NCBI RefSeq assembly: GCF_003290085.1
Contig: NZ_QMKJ01000001.1
Coordinates: 186,001 to 250,000, forward strand
Origin: Aliidiomarina sp. B3213
GTDB taxonomy: Bacteria; Pseudomonadota; Gammaproteobacteria; Enterobacterales; Alteromonadaceae
Reading direction: 5' to 3'
Length of the DNA stretch: 64,000 bases
The position numbers were made by a program, and so were the translations under genes. Position 1 is the stretch's first letter, and each line of letters starts with the position of its first letter. Shown here one piece after another: positions 19,114 to 27,533 of this stretch. The notes under the pieces were generated by a model. The model had not been told where the DNA came from. It ran no database searches and was given only the letters and a program-made list of their open reading frames with translations.

Positions 19114-19569
19114 TTGAGCAAAGAACAACTACCTGGTTTTGATATCAACGAGATATCCGAAATCCTTCCACATCGTTATCCTTTTGCCTTAGTTGACCGG
19201 GTTATTTCTTATGTACCTGGTGAGTCATTACATGCGATAAAAAACATAACCATGAATGAACCCGTGTTTACGGGCCATTTTCCTGGAAACCCGATATTTC
19301 CTGGAGTCTTGCTACTTGAAGCTATGGCGCAGGCAACAGGGTTGCTGGGTTTCAAAATGGTTGAAGATATCGAGTCAAACGAAATTTACTTGTTTGCGGG
19401 TATCGACAATGCGCGCTTTAAGCGCCAGGTTATCCCGGGGGATCGCGTCGACCTTTTCGTTGAGTTTGATAAAGAGAAACGCGGAATTTGGAAGTTTAAA
19501 GGCAGAGCTGAAGTAGACGGGCAGTTAGCAGCGAGCGCAGACTTAATGTGCGCGAGAAGGAAGGTTTAG
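19114..19569 (+). CDS. fabZ: 3-hydroxyacyl-[acyl-carrier-protein] dehydratase FabZ
   Basis: A 151-residue hot-dog-fold enzyme that dehydrates 3-hydroxyacyl-ACP in fatty-acid elongation and competes with LpxA and LpxD for the same acyl pool. The catalytic histidine lies in [13 protein letters not shown] and the acidic residue in [21 protein letters not shown] near residue 18 is the family entry motif. The start is a TTG at 19114 with CGGAGAG about 5 bases upstream, giving [14 protein letters not shown]. It sits between lpxD and lpxA as in most gammaproteobacteria. Confidence 0.97.
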   Translation: MSKEQLPGFDINEISEILPHRYPFALVDRVISYVPGESLHAIKNITMNEPVFTGHFPGNPIFPGVLLLEAMAQATGLLGFKMVEDIESNEIYLFAGIDNARFKRQVIPGDRVDLFVEFDKEKRGIWKFKGRAEVDGQLAASADLMCARRKV

Positions 19570-19570
19570 T

Positions 19571-20335
19571 TTGATTCACGAAACAGCGATTATTGACCCG
19601 AGTGCCAAAATTGGCGCCAATGTCTCTATAGGTGCTTATACAGTTGTTGGCCCAGACGTTGAAATAGGCGATGACTGCTGGATAGGTCCTCATGTAGTGC
19701 TTAATGGACCTACGCGAATGGGTAAGGAAAATAAGATTTTCCAATTTTCGTCTGTGGGAGAAGGCTGCCAAGATAAGAAGTATGCTGGCGAGCCTACTGA
19801 ACTGGTGATTGGTGACCGTAATGTTTTTCGCGAGTCGACGACAATTCACCGTGGTACAGTGCAAGACAAGGGTATTACCAAAATAGGTGACGACAACCTA
19901 TTTATGGCTTACGTACATGTGGCGCACGACTGTGTTATTGGTAGCCAGAATATTTTCGCGAATGCGGTAACGCTAGCTGGTCATGTGCATGTGGGCGACT
20001 ACGTTATTCTTGGCGGTTTTACCGGTGTTCATCAATTCTGCAAAATTGGTTCGCACTCATTTTGTGCCGTAAGCTCCGTAGTCGTACAAGATATTCCCCC
20101 GTATATTATGGCGCAGGGACACAATGCAGTGCCCCGCACGATTAACAGCGAAGGGTTAAAACGCAGAGGTTTCACTTCAGAGCAAATCAAGAACGTGAAG
20201 CGTGCGTATAAGTTGCTATACCGGAACGGTTACACGCTCGACGAAGCAGTTGCTGCAATGGAGAAAATGGCCGTAGATGAAGTACAACCCATGATTGATT
20301 TTATCGGCCAGTCCACACGCGGAATTATTCGCTAA
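19571..20335 (+). CDS. lpxA: Acyl-[ACP]-UDP-N-acetylglucosamine O-acyltransferase
   Basis: A 254-residue trimer catalysing the first step of lipid A synthesis. Hexapeptide repeats run from the start (IHETAIIDPSAKIGANVSIG) to about residue 190, and a helical C-terminal domain follows. The catalytic histidine lies in FMAYVHVAHDCVIGS. GGFTGVHQFCKIG and the HNAVPRTINSEGLKRRGF block are diagnostic. The start is a TTG at 19571, one base after the fabZ stop, with GGAAGG in the end of fabZ as ribosome site. No ATG nearby would preserve the first repeat. Confidence 0.96.
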   Translation: MIHETAIIDPSAKIGANVSIGAYTVVGPDVEIGDDCWIGPHVVLNGPTRMGKENKIFQFSSVGEGCQDKKYAGEPTELVIGDRNVFRESTTIHRGTVQDKGITKIGDDNLFMAYVHVAHDCVIGSQNIFANAVTLAGHVHVGDYVILGGFTGVHQFCKIGSHSFCAVSSVVVQDIPPYIMAQGHNAVPRTINSEGLKRRGFTSEQIKNVKRAYKLLYRNGYTLDEAVAAMEKMAVDEVQPMIDFIGQSTRGIIR

Positions 20336-20357
20336 TCTTTGCTTTTATAGGTCTTCA

Positions 20358-21518
20358 ATGAGCTCTGTATCCCCTCTTAAAGTAGGTATTGTCGCCGGAG
20401 AGAGCTCTGGCGATATTCTTGGTGCAAATCTAATGAAGTCGCTGAAAGCGATGCAGCCAGACGTTGAGTTTATCGGCGTAGGCGGACCTTTAATGGAAGA
20501 GCAAGGATTAAACAGCCTATTCCCAATGGAAACGCTTTCGGTGATGGGGCTTGTCGATGTTTTAAAGCAGCTCCCAGGGTTGTTAAAGGCAAGAAAGCAG
20601 GTTGTTACCGCGATGCTCTCGCAAAAGCCGGACGTATTTGTAGGTATTGACGCGCCAGACTTCAATTTGCCCATAGAAACCAAGTTAAAAGCCCAAGGTA
20701 TCAAAACCGCGCATTATGTAAGCCCGTCTGTTTGGGCATGGCGTCCAAAACGTATTTTCAAAGTACAGAAGGCCACTCACGACGTATTTGCGATACTTCC
20801 CTTTGAGCCTGACTTTTATAGCCGTTATAACGTTCCCTGTACGTTTGTGGGGCATCCGTTGGCAGACGATATTCCGTTGCAGCCAGATAGCCAAGCGGCT
20901 AGGAAGAAGCTCGGGCTTGCGCCAGATAAAACCTATGTCGCATTATTACCCGGAAGTAGGGGCGGCGAAGCAGGTTTGCTTACGCCTGATTTTTTCGCTA
21001 CCGCACATAAAATTTATGAGGCTTTTCCCGAAGTAGAATTTCTTCTCGCGTACGCCAACGATGCACGGAAAAATCAAATTGCTGGTTTACTATCCGAGCA
21101 AGACAAAGCACTTCCATTGCATGAGTTTGATGGCAACAGTAGGGATGTCATGTTGGCGGCGAACTCATGTATTCTAGCTTCAGGTACAGTAACGTTAGAA
21201 GCCATGCTACTTAAGCGCCCGATGGTGGTGTGTTATAAATTCGGCTGGCTGAACTATCAAATTCTTAGTCGCATGCTGACGTTAAAATATTTTTCTTTAC
21301 CTAACTTACTCGCCGACAAATCGTTAGTGCGTGAATTAGCGCAAAACGACTGTACGCCAGACAATATTTTTCACGAAGTAAAGCGGCACTTAACGGAAGA
21401 TATGACTCCCGTGCTTGACCAGTACACAGCACTTCATGAAAAAATCCGTTGTGGAGCAGGTAAACAAGCTGCTAAACGCCTGCTTGCATTGATCCACGAA
21501 ACTGCGCCTACCGTATAG
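20358..21518 (+). CDS. lpxB: Lipid-A-disaccharide synthase
   Basis: A GT19 glycosyltransferase that joins lipid X to UDP-diacylglucosamine to form the lipid A disaccharide. The N-terminal VAGESSGDILGANLM motif and the later YVSPSVWAWRPKRIFK and SGTVTLEAMLLKRPMVV blocks are conserved. I chose the ATG at 20358, giving 386 residues against 382 in E. coli; the frame is open upstream into lpxA, but those 21 codons do not resemble the family. In most relatives rnhB and dnaE follow, whereas here a glutathione-dependent reductase does. Confidence 0.96.
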   Translation: MSSVSPLKVGIVAGESSGDILGANLMKSLKAMQPDVEFIGVGGPLMEEQGLNSLFPMETLSVMGLVDVLKQLPGLLKARKQVVTAMLSQKPDVFVGIDAPDFNLPIETKLKAQGIKTAHYVSPSVWAWRPKRIFKVQKATHDVFAILPFEPDFYSRYNVPCTFVGHPLADDIPLQPDSQAARKKLGLAPDKTYVALLPGSRGGEAGLLTPDFFATAHKIYEAFPEVEFLLAYANDARKNQIAGLLSEQDKALPLHEFDGNSRDVMLAANSCILASGTVTLEAMLLKRPMVVCYKFGWLNYQILSRMLTLKYFSLPNLLADKSLVRELAQNDCTPDNIFHEVKRHLTEDMTPVLDQYTALHEKIRCGAGKQAAKRLLALIHETAPTV

Positions 21519-21556
21519 TTTACTTTACGTTCTAACTTCAAGAGAATACCGAATGC

Positions 21557-21588
21557 AGCGCTCGAAAGAATCGATTATTCCGGGCGCT
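21557..21588 (+). other. Stable hairpin in the lpxB-yqjG gap
   Basis: AGCGCTCG (21557-21564) pairs with CGGGCGCT (21581-21588), and an inner GAAT/ATTC stem (21568-21571 with 21577-21580) stacks directly on it. No T-run follows, so it is not a classic terminator. It may protect the lpxB transcript end or structure the yqjG leader. I found no second copy in the window. Confidence 0.5.
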
Positions 21589-21644
21589 CTGGGATTGGTA
21601 AACTTAAGCATCATTAAATTCATCAAAGAGTTGCGGAGTACTCG

Positions 21645-22625
21645 ATGGGACTTTTAGTAGACGGTAAATGGCAAGACAAATGGTACGATACCGAGAAAAC
21701 TGGCGGTAAGTTTGTTCGTAGTGAAGCTCAATTTAGAAATTGGGTGACCGCAGATGGCTCTGTTGGACCTACGGGTAAGGCGGGTTTTAAAGCTGAGTCT
21801 GGGCGCTACCATTTATACGTTTCTTATGCTTGTCCGTGGGCCCATCGTACGCTTATTTTTAGGGTTCTGAAAAACCTTGAAGACCATATTAGCGTTTCTG
21901 TGGTTGAGCCTAAAATGCTGGAGAACGGTTGGGAATTTGGTTCGGGTGAAATGAAAGATCCGCTCTTTGATTTTAATTTCATGCATCAGGTCTACACGAA
22001 AGCGGATCCGAACTACTCAGGTCGCGTTACCGTGCCTGTGCTTTGGGATAAACAACAAAACACTATCGTAAGCAACGAGTCTGCGGACATTATTCGTATG
22101 TTCAATAGTGCGTTTGATGAAATCACCGGTAATACAGAAGACTTTTACCCAGAGGTATTACATAACGACATAGATGCCATCAATGAGTTGGTATATGACA
22201 ATATTAACAACGGTGTTTATAAATCAGGTTTTGCTACTACACCTGAAGCCTACGGTGTGGCTTTTGATGCGTTGTTTGAAGCTTTAGACAAAGTAGAGTC
22301 AATATTGGCGAAGCAGCGTTATTTAACTGGGGAAACCCTTACAGAGGCTGACTGGCGTTTGTTTACAACGCTAGTGCGGTTCGACCCCGTTTATCATGGG
22401 CACTTTAAAACTAACAAGAAGCGTATTGTTGATTATCCTCATTTGTGGAACTACGTACGCGAGCTTTATCAAGTAGACGGTGTGGCTGAAACGGTAAATA
22501 TGGCGCATATCAAAACCCACTATTATGCGAGCCATACCATGATTAACCCTACGGGCATTGTGCCAAAAGGTCCTGAAATTGACTTTTTGGAACCTCACAA
22601 TCGTGAAAGTTTTAGCGGAGTTTAA
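21645..22625 (+). CDS. yqjG: Glutathionyl-hydroquinone reductase (Xi-class GST)
   Basis: A 326-residue enzyme that uses glutathione to reduce glutathionyl-hydroquinones back to hydroquinones. The catalytic cysteine is C63 in YACPWAHRTL, the same position as in E. coli YqjG. A thioredoxin-fold domain with a long N-terminal extension precedes a helical GST C-terminal domain (LTGETLTEADWRLFTTLVRFD). The ATG follows GGAG by 6 bases. It forms a two-gene unit with a pirin only 4 bases downstream, which suggests a shared role in handling quinones or phenolics. E. coli also keeps yqjG near a pirin gene (yhaK). Confidence 0.93.
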   Translation: MGLLVDGKWQDKWYDTEKTGGKFVRSEAQFRNWVTADGSVGPTGKAGFKAESGRYHLYVSYACPWAHRTLIFRVLKNLEDHISVSVVEPKMLENGWEFGSGEMKDPLFDFNFMHQVYTKADPNYSGRVTVPVLWDKQQNTIVSNESADIIRMFNSAFDEITGNTEDFYPEVLHNDIDAINELVYDNINNGVYKSGFATTPEAYGVAFDALFEALDKVESILAKQRYLTGETLTEADWRLFTTLVRFDPVYHGHFKTNKKRIVDYPHLWNYVRELYQVDGVAETVNMAHIKTHYYASHTMINPTGIVPKGPEIDFLEPHNRESFSGV

Positions 22626-22629
22626 AGTT

Positions 22630-23463
22630 ATGAAGTCATCTTCAGTGATTCGTCACCGCGTTAAAGGTATGCCTGCTCAAGATGGAGCAGGTGTGAAGTT
22701 AAGCCGTGTTATCAATCAACCTGCATTTCGGCACAAAGATCCGTTTTTAATGTTGGATGAATTTAAGTCGGATGATCCTAATGATTATATTGCTGGCTTT
22801 CCTCCGCACCCTCATCGCGGTTTTTGCACCTTGTCATATATGCTGGCAGGAAAAATGGCTCATGAAGACTCTACCGGCAATTCGGGGGAAATTGGCCCGG
22901 GCGGTTTGCAGTGGATGAAAGCTGCAAGAGGCATTATTCATTCGGAGATGCCTAAGCAAGAAAACGGTTTAATGTGGGGTTTTCAACTGTGGTTGAATTT
23001 GCCCGCTAGTGAAAAACTGAGCGATCCTGAATATGCCGACATTCCTGGAGACAAGGTACCAGAGGTGAAGATCGAAAACGGTCTAGTTCGCGTGTTGTCG
23101 GGGAATTTTGAAAACGAAGAGGGTCCTGTGAAAGCTCCAGGTCGTTCCTTTTTATATTTAGACTATCGAACTCAGGCAGACAGCGAAATTGAACTGCCTA
23201 ATCAAGGGCAATCTACTCGACTTCTTTATGTCTACGAGGGTGGGATATTACTCGACGGTATAAATGTAGGTGCCGGGGAGTTGGTAGAGCTCGACGATGA
23301 GGCGACGGTTACGTTAAAAACAAAAGGTGAAACAGGCTTTCTATTGCTAGCGGCGCAGCCTATTGGAGAGCCAATAGCGCAATACGGACCGTTCGTTATG
23401 AACACGGAAAATGAGCTAAGACAAGCGTTTACCGATTACCAGAATGGGACTCTAGCTCAATAA
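22630..23463 (+). CDS. Pirin family protein
   Basis: A 277-residue bicupin. The metal ligands of pirins are visible in FPPHPHRGFCTLSYM (two histidines) and ARGIIHSEMP (histidine and glutamate). Some bacterial pirins have quercetin 2,3-dioxygenase activity; others have regulatory roles, so the substrate is open. I chose the ATG at 22630, 4 bases after the yqjG stop; the frame is open further upstream inside yqjG but that part is not pirin-like. The co-location with a quinone-detoxifying enzyme supports an oxidative or phenolic-stress role. A second, different pirin lies at 32031. Confidence 0.9.
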   Translation: MKSSSVIRHRVKGMPAQDGAGVKLSRVINQPAFRHKDPFLMLDEFKSDDPNDYIAGFPPHPHRGFCTLSYMLAGKMAHEDSTGNSGEIGPGGLQWMKAARGIIHSEMPKQENGLMWGFQLWLNLPASEKLSDPEYADIPGDKVPEVKIENGLVRVLSGNFENEEGPVKAPGRSFLYLDYRTQADSEIELPNQGQSTRLLYVYEGGILLDGINVGAGELVELDDEATVTLKTKGETGFLLLAAQPIGEPIAQYGPFVMNTENELRQAFTDYQNGTLAQ

Positions 23464-23491
23464 TCGGCTCCTAAGCCTCTATCTTGAGAGT

Positions 23492-23534
23492 AAAAAGCCG
23501 GTATCAAACTGGGTACTTTATACCTTGATACCGG
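23492..23534 (-). terminator. Terminator of the response-regulator gene
   Basis: CCGGTATCAA (23498-23507) and TTGATACCGG (23525-23534) form a perfect 10-bp stem with a 17-base loop. Read on the minus strand the stem is followed by CTTTTTAC, a normal T-tract. One arm lies inside the last codons of the response-regulator gene, so coding and terminator sequence overlap. It may also slow transcripts from the convergent pirin gene. Confidence 0.85.
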
Positions 23535-25164
23535 TTACGCCTTGATAATCTGTTTTGATTTGTTTTAAACGTTTTTGGTGGGCTTCAGGTAGGGTTAACC
23601 CTTCAATCGTTCTAAAACAGCGTTTACAACCGTCGAGTAGATATTGCGAGTGTTGATCATCATCCATCATAACCTTGATCGCCGCTTGCACGTAGTTAAG
23701 AGAGGCGCCACTGTTCATTGGTGCCTGCTTTAACGCCACTTCAAAGTGTTTTAATGATTCTTTGTAATCGCCTTCGGTATAGGCTTTAATACCCAATTTA
23801 TTCGCTTCCACAAATGATTTACGTTGCTCTTTGCATTTCTCGATTCGTGATTCGAGTAACTTTTTGTTGTAGTTGTCGTAAATCGCTTCATCGCTAAGTC
23901 CGTCTGCAAGTAACTCAGCGCGCTCAAACTCACCAATATCGAGTAGGGCGATAATAATGTCTGGCGCTATTTCAGGTGGAACCTCATGACCTTGCTCAAG
24001 AAAGCCTGCAACAATTCCTTTCATATTGGACTGTGCTTCACGCAACTGGCCATTAAAAGCGTTGATACGTGCAAAAACCGCACTCTCTAAAGTTTTGTAG
24101 TCAAATTTTGAGTACACCAAAAGTTCATCTGTTTTAGCTCGATGAAGTGCTAGAGAAGCTTCTTGCTGATATTTACTGACTTGTTTTGAATCTTCACCGT
24201 TTTCTGCTGCATCTAAAATACTGCGAATGTAAGTACACAAATATTTAGGGTCTCGGTGTACCGATTTTCTCGAAATTTCAACAACATGGTACATGGCTTG
24301 CTTCGCCAGCTCGAACTCTCCATTGCGCCTTGCTAAGTCTGCCATATACAGTTGGCGGTTTAATGAGAAAGGCGCCAACGTAACTGCTCTTCTAGCCGGG
24401 TCTAGGGCTTCTTCTTGTTTGTCGAGTTTGTCTAATGCTTGAGCTTTTAGGTCGTAAGCGTCTGCACCGTTAGGGTTATTCTTAATAACTTCGTCTAACA
24501 AGGGGATGGCAACTTCAAATTGCCCCTGCGCGTATTTAATTTTGGCTAAAGCAAGTACACCCCATGAGAACCTCTGCTCTGAAAGTAATGCTTTAACGGA
24601 TTTCTCTGCGTCGTTTAACTTTCCTGTTTTCATATTGAGTTCGGTGGAGAGTTGTAAACAGAAGTTTTTGTAACGCCCACCGCTGTCAATGTGTTCTTTA
24701 CAGGCTTGTAAGCACTCTGAATATTTTTGTCGGTAAAGTGCTTGGTATACCTTTCTAAGTGCTATGCGTTTTCTAAAAGAGCGGGTTAAACGAGAGCGCA
24801 GCACATTATTAGAAAACGGCTTCATGAGGTAGTCGTCGGGCTGTAACTCGATGGCACTAAGAACCATAGGTTTATTGTTCTCGCCACTTACGAGGATAAA
24901 CACACCGTCTGGTCGAAGTAATTCGAGCACGCGAAGCTCTTCAAGTACTTGGCGACCATTTTTTCCGCGGCCAAGATTGTAGTCGACTAAAAGAACGTCG
25001 AAATGATGCTGTTTGTGTGCCGCTAAGCCCGCTTCACCAGAAGATACAGCAACGACCTGAAGCGCACCTAAATTGAGCAACATAGTTTTCAGCATGACCT
25101 GAAAGGTTTTCTGGTCATCGATAATTAAAATCTTTTTCTTTGAAAGGTCGAGTTCGTTGCTCAT
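23518..25164 (-). CDS. Response regulator with C-terminal TPR repeats
   Basis: A 548-residue cytoplasmic protein. Residues 10-125 are a CheY-like receiver domain with the acidic pair D16/D17, phospho-acceptor D61, switch S93 and K115 in the MKPF motif, so it should be phosphorylatable. From about residue 140 to the end are tetratricopeptide-like helical pairs (for example FEVAIPLLDEVIKNNPNGAD and YKESLKHFEVALKQAPMNSG). There is no DNA-binding or enzymatic output domain, so the output is probably protein-protein contact. This layout recalls VieB-type regulators. No histidine kinase lies nearby, so it is an orphan. It is a single-gene unit ending in its own terminator. Confidence 0.88.
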   Translation of the reverse strand: MSNELDLSKKKILIIDDQKTFQVMLKTMLLNLGALQVVAVSSGEAGLAAHKQHHFDVLLVDYNLGRGKNGRQVLEELRVLELLRPDGVFILVSGENNKPMVLSAIELQPDDYLMKPFSNNVLRSRLTRSFRKRIALRKVYQALYRQKYSECLQACKEHIDSGGRYKNFCLQLSTELNMKTGKLNDAEKSVKALLSEQRFSWGVLALAKIKYAQGQFEVAIPLLDEVIKNNPNGADAYDLKAQALDKLDKQEEALDPARRAVTLAPFSLNRQLYMADLARRNGEFELAKQAMYHVVEISRKSVHRDPKYLCTYIRSILDAAENGEDSKQVSKYQQEASLALHRAKTDELLVYSKFDYKTLESAVFARINAFNGQLREAQSNMKGIVAGFLEQGHEVPPEIAPDIIIALLDIGEFERAELLADGLSDEAIYDNYNKKLLESRIEKCKEQRKSFVEANKLGIKAYTEGDYKESLKHFEVALKQAPMNSGASLNYVQAAIKVMMDDDQHSQYLLDGCKRCFRTIEGLTLPEAHQKRLKQIKTDYQGVTGIKV

Positions 25165-25296
25165 TCGTTATTTAAATTCCCCGTGGTGCTGCTTCAAGCA
25201 TACGTGAACAAAATATTTCTGCCAATTTCGTTTTCGAGCTTAAGACCCGAAAACCTTTGCCGATATAGAGTGTGCCACATTCATTTGGAATTACCT

Positions 25297-25788
25297 ATGG
25301 TTGAACAGACAGTTTGGATACAACGTGAGCAAGACATTGATAGCAAGCTGATTCAGTCGCTACATCAAAACCATACGGCGCAGTTTAAATTTCTGCTCGC
25401 TTCGTTAAGCCCGCACGCACCTGACTGGTTCGACGATAAACCGAAAAAAGAGCAAGATAGCTGGGTTCCTCCTTTTAGCATAGGTGTTTCACGCCCAATG
25501 TATGCTTCTCGTCGCGATCACGAAAGAGAACCTGCCAAGTTTGCCAGTAAGTCGATGCGTGACTGGTTATTGTTAGATGCGCTGGACCCTGAAGCTATGG
25601 TATTGCTAGATGAACACGACCGAGTTCCTGCCAGAATTCGTGACAATGCACCTCATTGGATAGAGGCTCGTTCGCAAGAAAGGCAGCCCCAAGAAGAGCA
25701 CCCACAGGATCTTGTGGACATTCTAGATACCTTACATCAAAACAAAATTCCCCAAGACAAGTTAACTCCCGATTCGCTAACCATGTGA
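25297..25788 (+). CDS. Conserved-looking protein of unknown function upstream of xerD
   Basis: I do not recognise this 163-residue protein. It is hydrophilic, tryptophan-rich and charged, without signal peptide or membrane segment. It starts MVEQTVWIQREQDID, has a WVPPFSIGVSRPMYASRRD block and a C-terminal acidic/Gln-rich stretch (QERQPQEEHPQDLVD). The frame is open from 25183, but the 38 codons before the ATG at 25297 look like untranslated DNA, and the ATG follows TTGGAA. It is divergent from the response regulator and lies 57 bases before xerD. Coding status is supported by length, codon use and position. Confidence 0.65.
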   Translation: MVEQTVWIQREQDIDSKLIQSLHQNHTAQFKFLLASLSPHAPDWFDDKPKKEQDSWVPPFSIGVSRPMYASRRDHEREPAKFASKSMRDWLLLDALDPEAMVLLDEHDRVPARIRDNAPHWIEARSQERQPQEEHPQDLVDILDTLHQNKIPQDKLTPDSLTM

Positions 25789-25845
25789 TATAGTTCAAGC
25801 CATAAAGCTTTCTTAGTGTTGCAGACAGAAGGTAAGAGAAGGGCG

Positions 25846-26727
25846 GTGGCAGATTTAGAAGAATTTATTGAGCAGTTATGGTTAGTTCAAGGTGCAAGCC
25901 AACATACATTGTCGGCTTACCGTTCTGATTTACAGAAGTTTGCGAAATGGCTGCTGCAACACCATAACCTAGAGTTAGAATCTGCATCTTCTGAACATAT
26001 TGAACGATTCCTAGCAGCGCAATACCAACAAGGGCAAAGCGCGCGTACGCAAGCTCGCTTTTTAAGTGCCTGCCGAAAATACTTCGGTTACCTACAAAAG
26101 TTAGAAGTACGGTCCGACGACCCTTGTGCTCATATTAAATCACCCAAACAGCCTCGAAAACTTCCTGATACGTTAACCGAGCAAGATGTTACCGACCTAA
26201 TCCAAGCGCCAGAAACAAATAGCCCGTTAGGCGTGCGTGACCGCGCTATGTTGGAAGTTTTATACGCTACCGGATTACGAGTGACTGAACTGGTTGAGCT
26301 GAAGCTCAATGAAGTGAGTTTGCGCCAAGGAGTAGTTCGAGTCATTGGTAAGGGTAATAAAGAGCGCCTAGTGCCTTTGGGTGAAGAAGCGATTACATGG
26401 TTGCAGCAATACTTGCAGTATGGTCGAGTTGAACTGCAAAAGAAGTCGTGTGACGAGGTGTTTTTGTCTACTCGGGGGCAGAAAATGACCCGTCAAACCT
26501 TTTGGCACCGTATTAAACACCATGCTCAAGTTGCGGGAATAACTAGACCGCTTTCACCGCATAAATTACGCCATGCTTTTGCGACACACTTATTGAACCA
26601 TGGCGCTGATTTGAGAGCTTTACAAATGTTGTTAGGCCATGCCGATATAGCTACAACACAGATTTACACCCAGGTGGCGAAAGCAAGATTGAAACAAATC
26701 CACGCTCAACATCACCCACGAGGTTGA
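25846..26727 (+). CDS. xerD: Site-specific tyrosine recombinase XerD
   Basis: The recombinase that with XerC resolves chromosome dimers at dif under FtsK control. All catalytic residues are visible: Arg in YATGLRVTEL, Lys in GKGNKERLVPL, His and Arg in HKLRHAFATHLL, His in LLGHADIATT and the nucleophilic Tyr in TTQIYTQV. The N-terminal SAM-like domain spans residues 1-90. I prefer the GTG at 25846, preceded by AGAGAAGG and giving 293 residues that line up with E. coli XerD; the frame is open to a GTG at 25816 (303 residues). It heads the conserved xerD-dsbC-recJ order. Confidence 0.95.
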   Translation: MADLEEFIEQLWLVQGASQHTLSAYRSDLQKFAKWLLQHHNLELESASSEHIERFLAAQYQQGQSARTQARFLSACRKYFGYLQKLEVRSDDPCAHIKSPKQPRKLPDTLTEQDVTDLIQAPETNSPLGVRDRAMLEVLYATGLRVTELVELKLNEVSLRQGVVRVIGKGNKERLVPLGEEAITWLQQYLQYGRVELQKKSCDEVFLSTRGQKMTRQTFWHRIKHHAQVAGITRPLSPHKLRHAFATHLLNHGADLRALQMLLGHADIATTQIYTQVAKARLKQIHAQHHPRG

Positions 26728-26781
26728 TAAGCATGGTAGTATGCAAACCCATTGCAAATATGAAGAACAAGGATATTTAAC

Positions 26782-27510
26782 GTGAAGTATTGGCTGAGTG
26801 CATTAATAACAGCTTTCTATGTTTTCAACACACCTGTGATGTCGGCGGAGGAAATTCCTGAGGAACTTCAAAGCCGTTTTGAAAATAGCTTCGCCACCCT
26901 TGGTTTTCAAGTACAACGCATAGAACCAGCACCTGAGCTCGAAGGTTTTTGGTTAGCGTTTACCAGCCAAGGCATCTTTTATATTTCCGAGTCTGGTGAG
27001 CAACTGCTTGCAGGAAAAGTATTCGACATTACAAGCCAACCACTCGATTTAACAGAACAGTCAGTTTCGTCTGTACGACGCGAGCTGCTGGAAGAAGTAG
27101 ATGGTCTGACGCTTAATTACCCAGCTCCAAGTGAGCGTTATGAGATCACCGTATTTACCGACCACACATGCCCATATTGCCGACAGTTCCATGAGCAAAT
27201 GAGCGATTACAATAACTTAGGCATTTCAGTACGTTACCTTGCGTTTCCAAGAACCGGTTTAAATACCCAGTCAGCAACCGATCTTACCTCAGTGTGGTGC
27301 TCGGATAACGCAGAACAAGCGATGACTGACGCGATGAATGGTGTTGTACCAAGCCCTAAAACCTGTGACGTTTCTATGGCTGAACATGTTCGCTTGGCAA
27401 GACTAATGGGGGTGACCGGAACTCCAGCAATCGTGTTACCTAGTGGTCAACTAATGCCTGGCTTTGTGCCTCCACAGCGCTTGCTGCAAAGCTTACGTGC
27501 AAGTAACTAA
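26782..27510 (+). CDS. dsbC: Thiol:disulfide interchange protein DsbC
   Basis: A 242-residue periplasmic disulfide isomerase. The signal peptide ends near residue 21 (NTPVMSA). The N-terminal dimerisation domain leads into a thioredoxin-fold domain whose active site is CPYC in FTDHTCPYCRQF, with the cis-proline loop in TGTPAIVLP. Two more cysteines (in SVWCSDN and KTCDVSM) match the structural disulfide of DsbC. E. coli DsbC has CGYC, so the proline here is a difference. The start is a GTG at 26782 with AAGGA about 7 bases upstream. It lies between xerD and recJ, a conserved order. Confidence 0.94.
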   Translation: MKYWLSALITAFYVFNTPVMSAEEIPEELQSRFENSFATLGFQVQRIEPAPELEGFWLAFTSQGIFYISESGEQLLAGKVFDITSQPLDLTEQSVSSVRRELLEEVDGLTLNYPAPSERYEITVFTDHTCPYCRQFHEQMSDYNNLGISVRYLAFPRTGLNTQSATDLTSVWCSDNAEQAMTDAMNGVVPSPKTCDVSMAEHVRLARLMGVTGTPAIVLPSGQLMPGFVPPQRLLQSLRASN

Positions 27511-27533
27511 TCTGCGAAGGTTTCACTTCACCG

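Noticed and set aside
20345-20704. Minus-strand 119-codon frame within lpxB
   Set aside because: It lies wholly opposite well-conserved lpxB codons and has no recognisable motif.
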